Assembly: GCF_005280295.1 (NCBI RefSeq)
Contig: NZ_CP040020.1
Coordinates: 372,001 to 436,000, forward strand
Source of the DNA: Brevibacterium sp. CS2
Lineage (GTDB): Bacteria; Actinomycetota; Actinomycetes; Actinomycetales; Brevibacteriaceae
DNA length: 64,000 nucleotides
Direction: 5' to 3'
Part shown: positions 35,801 to 44,115 of the stretch, piece by piece
Layout: each line of letters starts with the position of its first letter
How positions within the stretch are numbered: position 1 is the stretch's first letter
Translations under genes and position numbers: made by a program
The notes under the pieces: generated by a model
Told to the model about the DNA's origin: nothing
The model's database searches: none
Seen by the model: only the letters and a program-made list of their open reading frames with translations

Positions 35801-36760
35801 TCACCCGGCGGCGCGGGTGAAGCGCTCGCCCCATTCCGCGATCCGTGCGCCGAGCTCCGGCGGCGACACGATCTCGAAGTCCGCCTCGACCGCACCGAGC
35901 GCCATGGCCGGCCAGTCGAGGGTGTCGGTCGTCATCCGCAGCCGGGACCGCTGCCCGTCGATGTCCTCGATGACGCCCCACCCGTCGAGCGCGGCACGCA
36001 CGCGGGCGACGGGTGCGTGGATGATGACGTCGACCGCGTAGCGGGAGCTCGCGCTCTCGATGCCCTCCCGGACGAACGCGGCGGCGTCCTCCGCAGGCAG
36101 TTGGCGCGGTCGGAACCGGGCCCCGGTGCCGCTGGGCCCGCGGAGTCGATCGAGCCGGAAGCTCCGCCAGTCGTGGCGGCCGAGGTCGTAGGCCACGAGG
36201 TACCAGCGACCGCCCAGGGAGACCAACCGGTGCGGCTCGACATGGCGCTCCGCCGTCCGGTCGTCAGCGGTCCGGTAGTCGAAGCGCAGGCGCTCGTCGT
36301 CGCGGCAGGCCTGGGCGATGGCGGTGAGGGTGTCGGCTTCGACCGCCGGACCCGCAGTGCGCGGTCCCCAGGTCGCGGGCACGGTCATGGCCCGCACCGC
36401 ATCGACCCGCTGCCGCAGCCGCGGCGGCATGACCTGGACAACCTTGGTCAGGGCCTGGAGAGCGGACTGCTCGATCCCGGCCACCGAGCCCTGGGCCGCC
36501 GACTGCAGTCCGACGGCGATCGCGATGGCCTCGGCGTCGTCGAGCACGAGCGGCGGAAGTGCGGCACCGGCGGCGAGCCGGTATCCCCCGCCGATGCCGC
36601 GATCGGCGTCGACGGGGTACCCGAGTTCCCGCAGCCGCTCGATGTCGCGGCGGAGGGTCCGCGGGGTGACCTCCATCCGCTCGGCGAGCTCGGCGCCGGA
36701 CCAGAACCGGCGGGTCTGGAGGAGGGAGAGGAGCTGAAGCATCCGTGTGCTCGTCGACAT
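35801..36760 (-). CDS. HTH-WYL domain transcriptional regulator
   Basis: 319 residues. The N-terminal winged helix reads STRMLQLLSLLQTRRFWSGA then ELAERMEVTPRTLRRDIERL, followed by GYPVDADRGIGGGYRL. The WYL domain lies at about 140-225 (LRFDYRT, EPHRLVSLGGRWYLVAYDL, RSFRLDRL). Such regulators sense nucleotides or other ligands and usually control a divergent gene. Here it faces an ABC exporter and an NAD(P)-binding protein across ~100 bases. The start at 36760 begins MSTSTRML; an upstream in-frame ATG adds 21 residues without family similarity. Confidence 0.88.
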   Translation of the reverse strand: MSTSTRMLQLLSLLQTRRFWSGAELAERMEVTPRTLRRDIERLRELGYPVDADRGIGGGYRLAAGAALPPLVLDDAEAIAIAVGLQSAAQGSVAGIEQSALQALTKVVQVMPPRLRQRVDAVRAMTVPATWGPRTAGPAVEADTLTAIAQACRDDERLRFDYRTADDRTAERHVEPHRLVSLGGRWYLVAYDLGRHDWRSFRLDRLRGPSGTGARFRPRQLPAEDAAAFVREGIESASSRYAVDVIIHAPVARVRAALDGWGVIEDIDGQRSRLRMTTDTLDWPAMALGAVEADFEIVSPPELGARIAEWGERFTRAAG

Positions 36761-36862
36761 GGATCCAGAATAGGCACGATTGTGGACAGAAACTGACCTA
36801 AAGACTCGAGAGCATGGTTCCACGCCGCCGAAGACGGCCCGCTCATCCCCTCAGGAGGAACC

Positions 36863-37867
36863 GTGATCCACGCCCGATCCCTCACCAAGACCTTCGCGAC
36901 AGGCCGTGCGCAGCCGGTCCAGGCCGTCCGCGGCATCGACCTCGACATCGCGCCCGGAGAGCTCGTCGCGGTGCTCGGCCCCAACGGAGCCGGTAAGACG
37001 ACGACCATGCGGATGCTCACCACCCTCATTCCCCCGACCTCCGGCACCGCCACCGTGGCCGGTTACGACGTCGTCGGCGATTCGGCCGAGGTGCGCCGGC
37101 GGATCGGCTACGTCGGCCAGGGCAACGGCGGCGGCCACACCCAGCGCGCACGCGACGAGCTGTACACCCAGGCTCTCGTGTACGGTCTGTCCCGCCGCGA
37201 GGCCCGGCGCCGCACCGACGAGCTCCTCGAGGTCCTCGGGCTGCGCGAGCTCGCCGCGCGCAAGGTCTCCGAGCTGTCCGGCGGGCAGCGCCGGCGACTC
37301 GATGTGGCCATCGGTCTCGTCCACGCTCCCCGGCTGCTGTTCCTCGACGAGCCCTCCACCGGTCTCGACCCCCATAACCGCGCCAATCTGTGGCAGCACA
37401 TCGCAACGATGCGCAGCTCCCACGACATGACGATCGTCCTCACCACGCACTACCTCGACGAGGCCGACGACATGGCCGAGCGCGTCATCGTCGTCGACCA
37501 CGGCCGCGTCATCGCCGACGACACCCCTGATGCGCTCAAGTCCCACCTCGCCGGTGATCGCATCGGCCTCACCGCCCCGGACGCAGCAGCGGCCGCGCGC
37601 ACGGCCGAGCTGGTCTCGCACGGCCCCGGCGCCCGCGAGGTCGCCGTGCACGGCACCGTCGTGACGGCCCGGGTGACCGACGGCCCGCGCGCCCTGCCCG
37701 GGCTGCTCGCCGCGGCCCGGGAGTCGGGCATCGACATCGCGGCGGCACACGTCGACCGCCCCACTCTCGACGACGTCTTCCTCGCCCTCACCGGCCGCAG
37801 CCTCCGCGAGGAGACCGCACCGAAGCCCGCCGCCGAACTCGCCCCTCTCCCCGGAAAGGACGCATGA
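36863..37867 (+). CDS. ABC transporter ATP-binding protein, DrrA-like
   Basis: 334 residues from a GTG with AGGAGG six bases before it. Walker A GPNGAGKTT at 39-47, signature LSGGQ at 138-142, Walker B LLFLDEP at 158-164, and an H-loop His in LTTHYLDEAD. The C-terminal extension (~230-330) with VDRPTLDDVFLALTGR is that of the daunorubicin-resistance DrrA group. It pairs with the permease by an ATGA overlap. Divergent from the WYL regulator, which probably controls it. Substrate is likely a hydrophobic drug or lipid. Confidence 0.92.
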   Translation: MIHARSLTKTFATGRAQPVQAVRGIDLDIAPGELVAVLGPNGAGKTTTMRMLTTLIPPTSGTATVAGYDVVGDSAEVRRRIGYVGQGNGGGHTQRARDELYTQALVYGLSRREARRRTDELLEVLGLRELAARKVSELSGGQRRRLDVAIGLVHAPRLLFLDEPSTGLDPHNRANLWQHIATMRSSHDMTIVLTTHYLDEADDMAERVIVVDHGRVIADDTPDALKSHLAGDRIGLTAPDAAAAARTAELVSHGPGAREVAVHGTVVTARVTDGPRALPGLLAAARESGIDIAAAHVDRPTLDDVFLALTGRSLREETAPKPAAELAPLPGKDA

Positions 37868-38703
37868 TGACCACCCCGACGCCCGCCCAGGCCGCACCCC
37901 GGCCGGCACCTGCAGACCGGACCACCCGCCGCGGCGCGAGCGCACCGCTGCGCGACACGTGGATCGTCATGACCCGTGAACTGCGGCCCGTGCTGCGCGA
38001 TCCGTTCTCCCTCGTCTTCAGCCTCGTCCAGCCCCTCGTGTTCCTCGGCCTGTTCGGCCCGCTGCTCGCCGGCTCGCTCGGCGGGGAGCAGGTCCTCGGC
38101 GGGAATGTCTGGCAGTGGTTCGTCCCGGCGATCCTCGTCATGACGACGCTCTTCGGCACCGCCACCACCGGCTCGAACCTCCTCTACGAGTTCCAGACCG
38201 GAGCGCACGAGCGCATGCTCGTCACCCCGCTGTCCCGCTCCTCGCTGCTCGTCGGCCGCTCGCTCAAGGAAGTGCTGCCCCTCATCGGTCAGGCGCTCAT
38301 CGTCATCGTCGTGATGATCCCCTTCGGGTTCCGGGCCGACGTCCTCGGTGCGGCACTCGGCCTGGCGCTCCTCGCCGTCCTCGGCGTCGGCCTGGGATCC
38401 CTGAGCTACGGCCTGGCGACCGCGGTCCGCAAGCAGGACTGGATGTTCTGGGTCGTCCACCAGACCCTGATCTTCCCGCTCATGATCCTCTCCGGGATGC
38501 TCCTGCCGCTGGATTCCGGACCCCGGTGGATGCAGATCGCCGCCACCGCCAACCCGCTGGCATACGTCGTCGAGGCCGAGCGGGCGCTGTTCGCCGGCGA
38601 CTTCTCCTCCCCCGCCATCCTCTGGGGATGGGTCGCCGCGCTCGCGACGGCCGCCCTCGGCCTCGCACTCGGCGTCCGCCTGATGAACCGCAGCGCGGAC
38701 TGA
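37864..38703 (+). CDS. ABC-2 type permease, DrrB-like
   Basis: 279 residues with six hydrophobic segments: PFSLVFSLVQPLVFLGLFGPLL, FVPAILVMTTLFGTA, a block at about 135-180, and WVAALATAALGLALGVRL at the C-terminus. The cytoplasmic N-terminus contains the coupling segment RDTWIVMTRELRPVLRDP. It forms an exporter with the upstream ATPase. Two adjacent ATGs (37864, 37867) are possible starts; the first overlaps the ATPase stop. Confidence 0.9.
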   Translation: MMTTPTPAQAAPRPAPADRTTRRGASAPLRDTWIVMTRELRPVLRDPFSLVFSLVQPLVFLGLFGPLLAGSLGGEQVLGGNVWQWFVPAILVMTTLFGTATTGSNLLYEFQTGAHERMLVTPLSRSSLLVGRSLKEVLPLIGQALIVIVVMIPFGFRADVLGAALGLALLAVLGVGLGSLSYGLATAVRKQDWMFWVVHQTLIFPLMILSGMLLPLDSGPRWMQIAATANPLAYVVEAERALFAGDFSSPAILWGWVAALATAALGLALGVRLMNRSAD

Positions 38704-38735
38704 ACCTCACACAACACAACGAAACGGAGACCATC

Positions 38736-39557
38736 ATGACCATCCTCGTCACCGGAGCCACCGGAACCATCGGCAGCCTCATCGTCGACCAGCTCCTCGC
38801 CGCCGGAGAACAGGTGCGCGCACTCACCCGAAATCCCGCCGCGGCGCACCTGCCCGCAGCCGCCGAGGTCGTCGCCGGCGACCTCACCGATCCCGACTCG
38901 CTCACCGCCGCCTTCGACGGCGTCTCCGCCGCCCACCTCATCACGTTCGGCGGAGACGAGGGAGAGGCCCTGACGACCGGTCCCCGGATCGTCGACCTCG
39001 CCGCGCGGGCGGGAGTGCGCCGGATCTCCGTGCTCGGCGGCTGGGAGGAGACCTCGATCGAACCGGCGCTGCGGGAGTCCGCGCTGGACTGGACGGTGGT
39101 GGGGCCGGCGGAGTTCATGTCCGGCGCCCTGGAGTGGGCCGAAGGGATCCGTGCGGACGGGAGGCTGCGGATGCTCGCCGACTGGCCGAGCGCCGTCGTC
39201 CACGATTCCGACATCGCCGCCGTCGCCGTCGCCGCACTCACCGAGGCGGGGCACGCCGGGCGCACCTATGTCGTCACCGGTCCGGAGGTGCTCACGCCGG
39301 CCGAGCGGGCGCACCTCATCGGAGAGGCCATCGGGGAGGACATCGTCTTCGAACAGCTCACCGTCGAGCAGGAGCGCGAGCGGCTGCGGTCGTACGGCTA
39401 TCCCGAGGACTACGTCGCATTCGGCATCGAGCTCGCGACGAATCCGCCGGCGGAGGCCGCCGAGGTGCACGACACCGTCGCACGGGTCACCGGGCGCCCG
39501 GCCCGCACCTTCGCCCAATGGGCGGAGGAGAACGCCGAGGCCTTCCGGAGGGGATGA
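38736..39557 (+). CDS. NAD(P)-binding NmrA/YtfG-like oxidoreductase
   Basis: 273 residues. The Rossmann motif is GATGTIG at residues 7-13, then VRALTRNP as the nucleotide-specificity turn and GDLTDPDSLTAAFDGV. This is the atypical short-chain dehydrogenase group (NmrA, YtfG/QorB) that reduces quinones or senses NADP. There is no YxxxK catalytic pair in the usual place. ACGGAGA precedes the ATG, 32 bases after the permease, so it is probably co-transcribed with the ABC exporter. Confidence 0.85.
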   Translation: MTILVTGATGTIGSLIVDQLLAAGEQVRALTRNPAAAHLPAAAEVVAGDLTDPDSLTAAFDGVSAAHLITFGGDEGEALTTGPRIVDLAARAGVRRISVLGGWEETSIEPALRESALDWTVVGPAEFMSGALEWAEGIRADGRLRMLADWPSAVVHDSDIAAVAVAALTEAGHAGRTYVVTGPEVLTPAERAHLIGEAIGEDIVFEQLTVEQERERLRSYGYPEDYVAFGIELATNPPAEAAEVHDTVARVTGRPARTFAQWAEENAEAFRRG

Positions 39558-39562
39558 TCGCC

Positions 39563-39606
39563 GCCCCGCAGCTCAGCGGTGCCGCGGGGCAGCAGCGCTG
39601 CGGGGC
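39563..39606. terminator. Nested hairpin between convergent genes
   Basis: GCCCCGCAGC (39563-39572) pairs with GCTGCGGGGC (39597-39606). An alternative inner pairing GCCCCGC/GCGGGGC uses 39563-39590, so two mutually exclusive stems exist. Confidence 0.5.
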
Positions 39607-39615
39607 CGCGGACCT

Positions 39616-39837
39616 TCAGCGCGATCGGTTGCGCGGGTGGTTCCGGGCCTGCCGTTCGTTGCCCCGGCGGTAGTTGCCGGTGAGCCGCGCCATGAGCTCC
39701 TGCGGATCCCCGGACTCCACGTCATCGAGGAAGTCCGCTGCACGGCGACCCCGCAGGGTGGTCGCGGGACGACCGTGATGCGTGATGACGACCGCGTCAC
39801 CACGTTCGCGGTACTCGAATCCGGTCGGTCGGGTCAT
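39616..39837 (-). CDS. Small conserved actinobacterial protein
   Basis: 73 residues, MTRPTGFEYRERG at the start, then VVITHHGRPATTLRG, DFLDDVESGDPQELMARL and a basic end GNYRRGNERQARNHPRNR. I recognise it as a small protein widespread in actinobacteria, without known function. The N-terminal half, with a VVITHHGRPA strand, is faintly like Phd/YefM-type antitoxins, but no toxin gene is next to it. It lies directly outside the left end of the integrated element. Confidence 0.65.
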   Translation of the reverse strand: MTRPTGFEYRERGDAVVITHHGRPATTLRGRRAADFLDDVESGDPQELMARLTGNYRRGNERQARNHPRNRSR

Positions 39838-39884
39838 GCTCAGAGTATAGGGCGGATCCGGCCACCGAGCCGGGTGGTGCACGG

Positions 39885-39944
39885 CGGTGAGTCAGGGATT
39901 CGAACCCTGGGTAGGGGGTTGCCCTACAACGGTTTTCAAGACCG
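39885..39944 (-). pseudogene. Displaced 3' half of the original tRNA-Ser(UGA) gene (left attachment side)
   Basis: On the minus strand this encodes anticodon arm CGGTCTTGAAAACCG, a long variable arm GTAGGG/CCCTAC, T arm CAGGGTTCGAATCCCTG and acceptor 3' strand ACTCACC. The discriminator is G and CCG follows, so CCA is not encoded. The 5' half is missing here: past 39944 the sequence no longer fits a tRNA. The matching 5' half (GGTGAGT... D arm) is found at 49862-49889. Joined, they give a complete tRNA-Ser(UGA). Confidence 0.85.
39927..39944. repeat. attL core, 18 bp
   Basis: CAACGGTTTTCAAGACCG, the tRNA-Ser(UGA) anticodon stem-loop, identical to 49844-49861. Tyrosine integrases commonly cross over at this part of a tRNA gene. 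Confidence 0.8.
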
Positions 39945-39992
39945 CATATGATCAACCATCGCCCCTGGTCACAGCCTCGCTACGGCGATTCT

Positions 39993-40010
39993 GTGACAGC
40001 GGAGTGACAG
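39993..40010. repeat. Integrase arm-type site pair, left
   Basis: Two GTGACAG copies, 11 bp apart (39993 and 40004), between attL and the integrase gene. An equal pair with the same spacing is at the right end (49669, 49680). Confidence 0.6.
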
Positions 40011-40024
40011 TAAGAAGTCGGAGC

Positions 40025-41464
40025 TCACTGCTCGCGGGCGAGCCAGTCAGCCATGACCTCGCCAGCCTCATCGAGGCTTCCCGCGTACAGATGAGAGTAC
40101 GTGTTGAGCGTGACCGTCGGCGACCGGTGGCCCGCCCACCGCGCTACCGTCGTCACCGGGACGCCGGAGTTGATGAGAGCTGAGATCGCGGTGTGTCGGA
40201 GGCCGTGCGGAGCCAACGGCCTGAAGTCCTCATCGCCTGCCCGGAGGCCGCGCCACGCGGCCACATCATCATCGTGAGCCTTCTGAACGGTGGCGAGCCG
40301 ATCCCGCAGCTCCTTGCCGGTGTACTGGTCGGAGAGCTTCGCCTTCGCCTCCCCCAGCCGTTCCCCTGCGGCCTGGATCGCGGCCGGGACGCCGCTGATC
40401 GTGGCCTCGTCGGCGTAACCGGTGATGGGCCGCCCCAGCGTCTCCTGTAGCCGCGTGACAGCCGTTCCGACTTCGGCCGATGCGTCCCTCATCGCCTTGG
40501 CGAGGGTCGTGTGGGCAATCGGCTTGCCCTTGATGTTGAACACGAGCTGGTCGGCCGGGGGCGTCAACCTCGGCCGGATGAGAGCGAGGACTTCAGCGGT
40601 GACCGGGACCGTCCTAGTCTCGTGCGTCTTCGTCGGGCCGTCGATCAGACCGGCCCGACCTCGGAACGAATGACCCTGACCTCGCACGGTACTGAGAGCC
40701 TTCGTCACGGTGACAGTCCGGCGGTGGGTGTTGATATCCGCGACCTCGAGTCGCGCCCATTCCTGCCACCGGAGGCCGGTTGTTCCCGCGAAGAGGATGA
40801 GGTCGCGCCACCTGGCGAGCGCTTCGGCGTCGGCTAGCCGGTTGAGTTGTCGCGCCGTGAGCGCGTGCTTCGCGGTCTCCCCAGACCCGCCGGGGATGCT
40901 CGGCATGTAGTCCCGGCCACCGCCGGGCCGGTAAGCCTGGTTGTCGGGGATCATCTGCTCGCTGACGGCGTAGGCGAGCATCCGAGTGAGCAGTGCGAGC
41001 GCGTCGCGTTGACGCTTCACCGACCTCGGCCGATCCCGGCCGGGGGCCGGTTCGGTGGCGAGTTCCTGCGCCCACTCTTCGATCTGCTTGTAGGTGATCC
41101 GGTCGAGTAGATGGTGCTCCCATTTCGGTCGGACGAGGTTCTCCCACTGCTCGGCGAGGTCGGCCTGGTTGCGGAGTCCGGTGCGCCGGACTCGCGCCGA
41201 CGCCCTGAACTGCTCCCAGAGTTCGGCGGTGTTCGTCCGGGAGCCGGAGCCGGCTGTGTTGCGCGGCTTCCTGCCGCTGGTCGTCTTCATCTTCCGCAGC
41301 CGGTCCCGCTCGGCTTCGGCCTCGGCCTTGGTGCGGAATCGAGGCCGCTTCCGTCCGCCTGGGCCGGGGTGGAGGAACACGTCTACCTGCCATCGCTTGC
41401 CAGCTCGGGCTGTCGGCCCGTGGTCGATGAGTTCGTCTAGCCGCCGCGGGTACTGGGTCGCCAT
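40025..41464 (-). CDS. int: Tyrosine-type integrase with internal insertion
   Basis: 479 residues. N-terminal arm-binding part (KRWQVDVFLHPGPGGRKRPRF), a core-binding helical domain (~75-185), and the catalytic domain with all key residues: Arg232 (TGLRWQEW), Lys279 (PTKTHETRTVPV), His420 and Arg423 (HGLRHT), His446 (GHRS) and Tyr456 (NTYSHLY). An extra stretch of about 80 residues, rich in Ala, Glu and Lys (about 330-412), separates the strand region from the HxxR box. Most integrases of this type are ~380 residues, so this insertion is unusual. The start is ATG at 41464. It catalyses integration at tRNA-Ser(UGA). Confidence 0.95.
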   Translation of the reverse strand: MATQYPRRLDELIDHGPTARAGKRWQVDVFLHPGPGGRKRPRFRTKAEAEAERDRLRKMKTTSGRKPRNTAGSGSRTNTAELWEQFRASARVRRTGLRNQADLAEQWENLVRPKWEHHLLDRITYKQIEEWAQELATEPAPGRDRPRSVKRQRDALALLTRMLAYAVSEQMIPDNQAYRPGGGRDYMPSIPGGSGETAKHALTARQLNRLADAEALARWRDLILFAGTTGLRWQEWARLEVADINTHRRTVTVTKALSTVRGQGHSFRGRAGLIDGPTKTHETRTVPVTAEVLALIRPRLTPPADQLVFNIKGKPIAHTTLAKAMRDASAEVGTAVTRLQETLGRPITGYADEATISGVPAAIQAAGERLGEAKAKLSDQYTGKELRDRLATVQKAHDDDVAAWRGLRAGDEDFRPLAPHGLRHTAISALINSGVPVTTVARWAGHRSPTVTLNTYSHLYAGSLDEAGEVMADWLAREQ

Positions 41465-41488
41465 GCGACCAGGGTACAACGGTCCGCG

Positions 41489-41503
41489 CTGTCACGCTGT
41501 CAC
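41489..41503. promoter_or_regulatory. CTGTCAC pair upstream of int
   Basis: Two CTGTCAC copies (GTGACAG on the other strand) 8 bp apart, 25-40 bases before the int start. They match the arm-type sites at both ends of the element, so integrase may bind here and control its own gene. Confidence 0.45.
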
Positions 41504-41563
41504 GCGGAACCAGGCTGAAAACGGAGACTGATCGTGCACAAGCGGAGCGAATGACACTGGTGT

Positions 41564-41589
41564 AACACACGATCTAGGGGTAGTGTGTT
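41564..41589. promoter_or_regulatory. AACACAC/GTGTGTT inverted repeat between int and xis
   Basis: 7-bp arms 41564-41570 and 41583-41589 in the divergent int/xis control region. A likely operator for an element-encoded repressor. A TATAGA box follows about 55 bases later, before the xis-like gene. Confidence 0.45.
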
Positions 41590-41660
41590 TCATACACGTT
41601 CGGGATTGTCAAGCCCTGGCGTGTCGTTCCTTGAAAATCGTATAGAGAGACAGAGGTTAG

Positions 41661-41912
41661 ATGACTGCACCTACAGACCACATGAGTACGGCGGAGGTGT
41701 CCGCCGAGTTCGACCGGATGATGGTTGCCAACGGGATCGCCAAGGCGGTTGATGAGCACATCGCCGCCGAGTATATCGGCGTCAAGGTGTCCTGGCTGCG
41801 GAACAACCGACGCTCACCGATCACGCCCCCTTATCTTCGCTATGGCGCGAAAACTATCCGATACCACGTAGACGACCTTGACCGGTGGCTCGACGCACAG
41901 CGGGTCCAGTGA
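41661..41912 (+). CDS. Xis-like small helix-turn-helix protein
   Basis: 83 residues. The C-terminal ~50 residues have the excisionase/MerR-like pattern: EHIAAEYIGVKVSWLRNNRR, a loop, LRYGAKTIRYHVDDLDRWLDAQR. Such proteins bind the att region and direct excision. AGAGG lies four bases before the ATG. Its stop overlaps the next start (GTGA). Opposite in direction to int, which fits control from the shared 200-bp region. Confidence 0.8.
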   Translation: MTAPTDHMSTAEVSAEFDRMMVANGIAKAVDEHIAAEYIGVKVSWLRNNRRSPITPPYLRYGAKTIRYHVDDLDRWLDAQRVQ

Positions 41913-42556
41913 CTGCCACCGACTATGAGAGCGCGGTGCTCGACGCGCTCGACTTCGAACCCGACCTGGACGATGTTCCGTCCGCCGCGCTGGAGGCGCT
42001 GGAGCGGGTGCAGAAGATGGGTGCCGGTGACGGCCTCACAGTGCATGACCTCCGGGCCGAGCGCATGGCGATGCTCTCGGCGTCAGCGGCGACTGTGACC
42101 GACGGTCAGTTCCGGGTGTTCGTGCAGATGCTATTCGGCGCGAGGATCGACCACGGGTCCGAGCAGTTCGTGTTCGACCGGGGGAACGAGTGGCTGGCCG
42201 ACGAGTGCGGAGCGAGCATCCGCACGGTGCGCAGACACCTGCGAGACCTCCGGGAGCAGCGGCTGCTCGACCCGGTGCGATACGGAGGATGGCGCGGCGA
42301 TGCCGCCGAGGTTGGGGTGTGGGCGTTCACGACGCCGGAGGAACGCGACGGCGGCGACCTGTACACGCTCGCTGAGCGGTGGGTCGAGTCGCGTGGTTCG
42401 ACTGCGACAGCGCACCGCCGCCGCGACTTCGTCGCCGCGATGATGAGCGTCTACGGGTCCGATGTGATCGTGCCGGAGCACCTTCCTGCGGAGGTTCGGA
42501 CCGCTGGGGATGCGGCCAGGTTCGTCGATCATCTGCGGGTCGTGCACCGCCGATGA
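41909..42556 (+). CDS. Winged-helix DNA-binding protein, possible replication initiator
   Basis: 215 residues. The middle carries QFRVFVQMLFGARIDHGSEQ, then FDRGNEWLADECGASIRTVRRHLRDL with a clear helix-turn-helix and a wing (GGWRGDAAEVGVWAF). The rest is helical and charged. Such proteins after xis in actinobacterial elements are often replication or regulatory proteins. I cannot assign a family. Position directly before a hairpin-rich stretch supports, but does not prove, an initiator role. Confidence 0.55.
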   Translation: MTATDYESAVLDALDFEPDLDDVPSAALEALERVQKMGAGDGLTVHDLRAERMAMLSASAATVTDGQFRVFVQMLFGARIDHGSEQFVFDRGNEWLADECGASIRTVRRHLRDLREQRLLDPVRYGGWRGDAAEVGVWAFTTPEERDGGDLYTLAERWVESRGSTATAHRRRDFVAAMMSVYGSDVIVPEHLPAEVRTAGDAARFVDHLRVVHRR

Positions 42557-42599
42557 GGGCGTGCACGATTTGTCCCCCTCAGTACTTACACCCTCAAAC

Positions 42600-42790
42600 G
42601 CGGCCCTGTCTGGGCCGCTATCCAACGGCGAAGAATTGAGCAGGACCGTCAGGTCCGACGCGAACGGGGCGGCCCCGGCGGGGGCCGCTGTGGAACAACA
42701 ACCACCACCACCGGGCGGCGAGTCAACGCCGCCGCTGACACGGACGCCGCGCAGGCGTCCGACATATACCAGGCCCGCGATGGCGCGGGC
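42600..42790. other. Array of six GC-rich hairpins in non-coding DNA
   Basis: Stems, in order: GCGGCCC/GGGCCGC (42600-42618); GGACC/GGTCC (42643-42656); GCGGCCCC/GGGGCCGC (42669-42688); GGCGGC/GCCGCC (42714-42733); CGGACGCC/GGCGTCCG (42741-42761); GCCCGC/GCGGGC (42773-42790). Loops are 4-8 bases. All six are perfect and unlike each other in sequence. The stretch sits between the winged-helix gene and the HNH gene. Possible roles: replication or packaging origin, or a structured leader RNA. Confidence 0.65.
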
Positions 42791-42805
42791 AGATTGGGGT
42801 GCATT

Positions 42806-43294
42806 ATGACGAAGAAGAGGGCGGCTACTGCCGCCGATCTTGGACAGCTTCTGTTGATCCGCCGTTGCGGATCGTGTGGGGATCGGAGGTCGTTGATCGA
42901 CTTCCACCGCGACCGGAGCAATCCGCGAGGCCGCGGCTACCGGTGCAAGCCGTGCAACGCCGCCCGATTCCGGGCGGCTGGCCCGGAGCGGTCGTGGTCG
43001 TTCAACTACCGTCGCCGCTCCCGCGACGCCGGACACCTGCCGGTCGTCGAGCGGGTTCGTCTTCGTGACCTGATCGAGCGTGATGGCGCAGGCTGTTCGG
43101 CCTGCGGCGATGACGAAACGAACTTGCAGCTCGATCACCGGACGCCGGTGGTGATGGGTGGAGAGCACTCGCTCGGTGCTGTTGCGTTGCTGTGCCTCGG
43201 CTGCCACCGGGAGAAGAATCGTTCAGACCTGGAGCGGGTGCGCGCCTGGCGCGCTACTGGCCCTGTCCTCCACGTGGTTATGGAGGCCGTGTGA
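42806..43294 (+). CDS. HNH endonuclease
   Basis: 162 residues. Two zinc-binding CxxC pairs near the N-terminus (CGSCGD, CKPC), then the HNH core: CSACGDDETNLQLDHRTPVVMGG, and CLGCHREKNRS. The Asp-His pair and the downstream CxxC..H are intact. HNH proteins in small phages and satellites sit near packaging functions or act as nicking enzymes; here no terminase follows. Ribosome site weak. The stop overlaps the next GTG start. Confidence 0.88.
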   Translation: MTKKRAATAADLGQLLLIRRCGSCGDRRSLIDFHRDRSNPRGRGYRCKPCNAARFRAAGPERSWSFNYRRRSRDAGHLPVVERVRLRDLIERDGAGCSACGDDETNLQLDHRTPVVMGGEHSLGAVALLCLGCHREKNRSDLERVRAWRATGPVLHVVMEAV

Positions 43295-43584
43295 CCACCG
43301 TAGAAGACATGATTCCCGGCGACTGGTTCGCTTTGGAGGACGACCGGATTGGCCGCGTGTATTTGTGTCTTGCTCGGCCGGTGGAGGTCGGGCGGAGGCG
43401 GCACCGACTGACGCCGTCGAATTCGTTCGGCCATAGCACGGACCTCCGCGTCCACCGTGTGACCGTGTGGTCGCACAAGCCGTGCCGACGGCTGTCCGAG
43501 GCCGAGGTGGTCGCGGCTCTTCGCGATCTCCGCTCTCGGATGCTCGACCCGGTCGAGATCGAGCGGGAGTGGGTGAGCGCGTGA
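43291..43584 (+). CDS. Hypothetical element protein
   Basis: 97 residues, GTG start overlapping the HNH stop (GTGA). The sequence is MTTVEDMIPGDWFALEDDRI then GRVYLCLARPVEVG, a beta-rich first half with many short strands, and a helical end SEAEVVAALRDLRSRMLDPVE. No family recognised. Coupling in a chain of overlapping genes supports that it is expressed. Confidence 0.6.
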   Translation: MTTVEDMIPGDWFALEDDRIGRVYLCLARPVEVGRRRHRLTPSNSFGHSTDLRVHRVTVWSHKPCRRLSEAEVVAALRDLRSRMLDPVEIEREWVSA

Positions 43585-43817
43585 TTCGGTTTGATCGGTC
43601 TGTTGTTGTTGATGAGCCGCCGCGTCAGGCGGCAAATAATCAGCAGTTCGTTCGTAGGGGCCGCGTGTGCGCGGCTGTTCGGAAGCGGGGCGATGCGGCG
43701 GTGGCGATCCTTGCGGGATCGCACGTCCTCCTCGTCGTGGATCCCGCGGTTGCGGCGGAGTTGGCCGAGGCGATAGCCGAGGCTGTCGGGGAGGCGGTGG
43801 CCGCAGATGTTCGTTGA
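43581..43817 (+). CDS. Hypothetical small element protein
   Basis: 78 residues, starting GTG within the upstream stop (GTGA). N-terminal part is polar; the rest is hydrophobic strand (VAILAGSHVLLVVDP) followed by an Ala/Glu helix. It looks like half of a small alpha/beta fold. No recognised family. It overlaps the next gene by 11 bases. Confidence 0.5.
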   Translation: MIRFDRSVVVDEPPRQAANNQQFVRRGRVCAAVRKRGDAAVAILAGSHVLLVVDPAVAAELAEAIAEAVGEAVAADVR

Positions 43818-44112
43818 AGCGGCGAGGCATGTTCGGCGGAATCGTCAGTTCGCCTCCGGCGTCGAGGTTGACCCGGCGGTGATGTTCGGCGGGTCGCCGG
43901 GGGTTGGGCTCAGGAATCCTGGGACGCGGTTTCTGGTCTTGCTTCCGGTCGCTGACGCCTACCGGTTGGCTGACCTGATCGTGGACGCCGCAGAGCGCGC
44001 GTCCGACGCGGCAGGGTTCGTTGAAACCCCGCCTGAGGACGCCAGCAGTGCGGCGTCCGTTATGTACGAGAGTGATAACACTAGCCCGGCATCGTTGCCG
44101 GGCGTTGAGTAG
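43807..44112 (+). CDS. Hypothetical small element protein
   Basis: 101 residues. The middle, TRFLVLLPVADAYRLADLIVDAAERA, has the same strand-then-helix pattern as the preceding gene (VLLVVDPAVAAELAEAIAEAV), so the two may be diverged paralogues. No recognised family. It begins inside the preceding gene. Confidence 0.5.
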   Translation: MFVEAARHVRRNRQFASGVEVDPAVMFGGSPGVGLRNPGTRFLVLLPVADAYRLADLIVDAAERASDAAGFVETPPEDASSAASVMYESDNTSPASLPGVE

Positions 44113-44115
44113 GAG

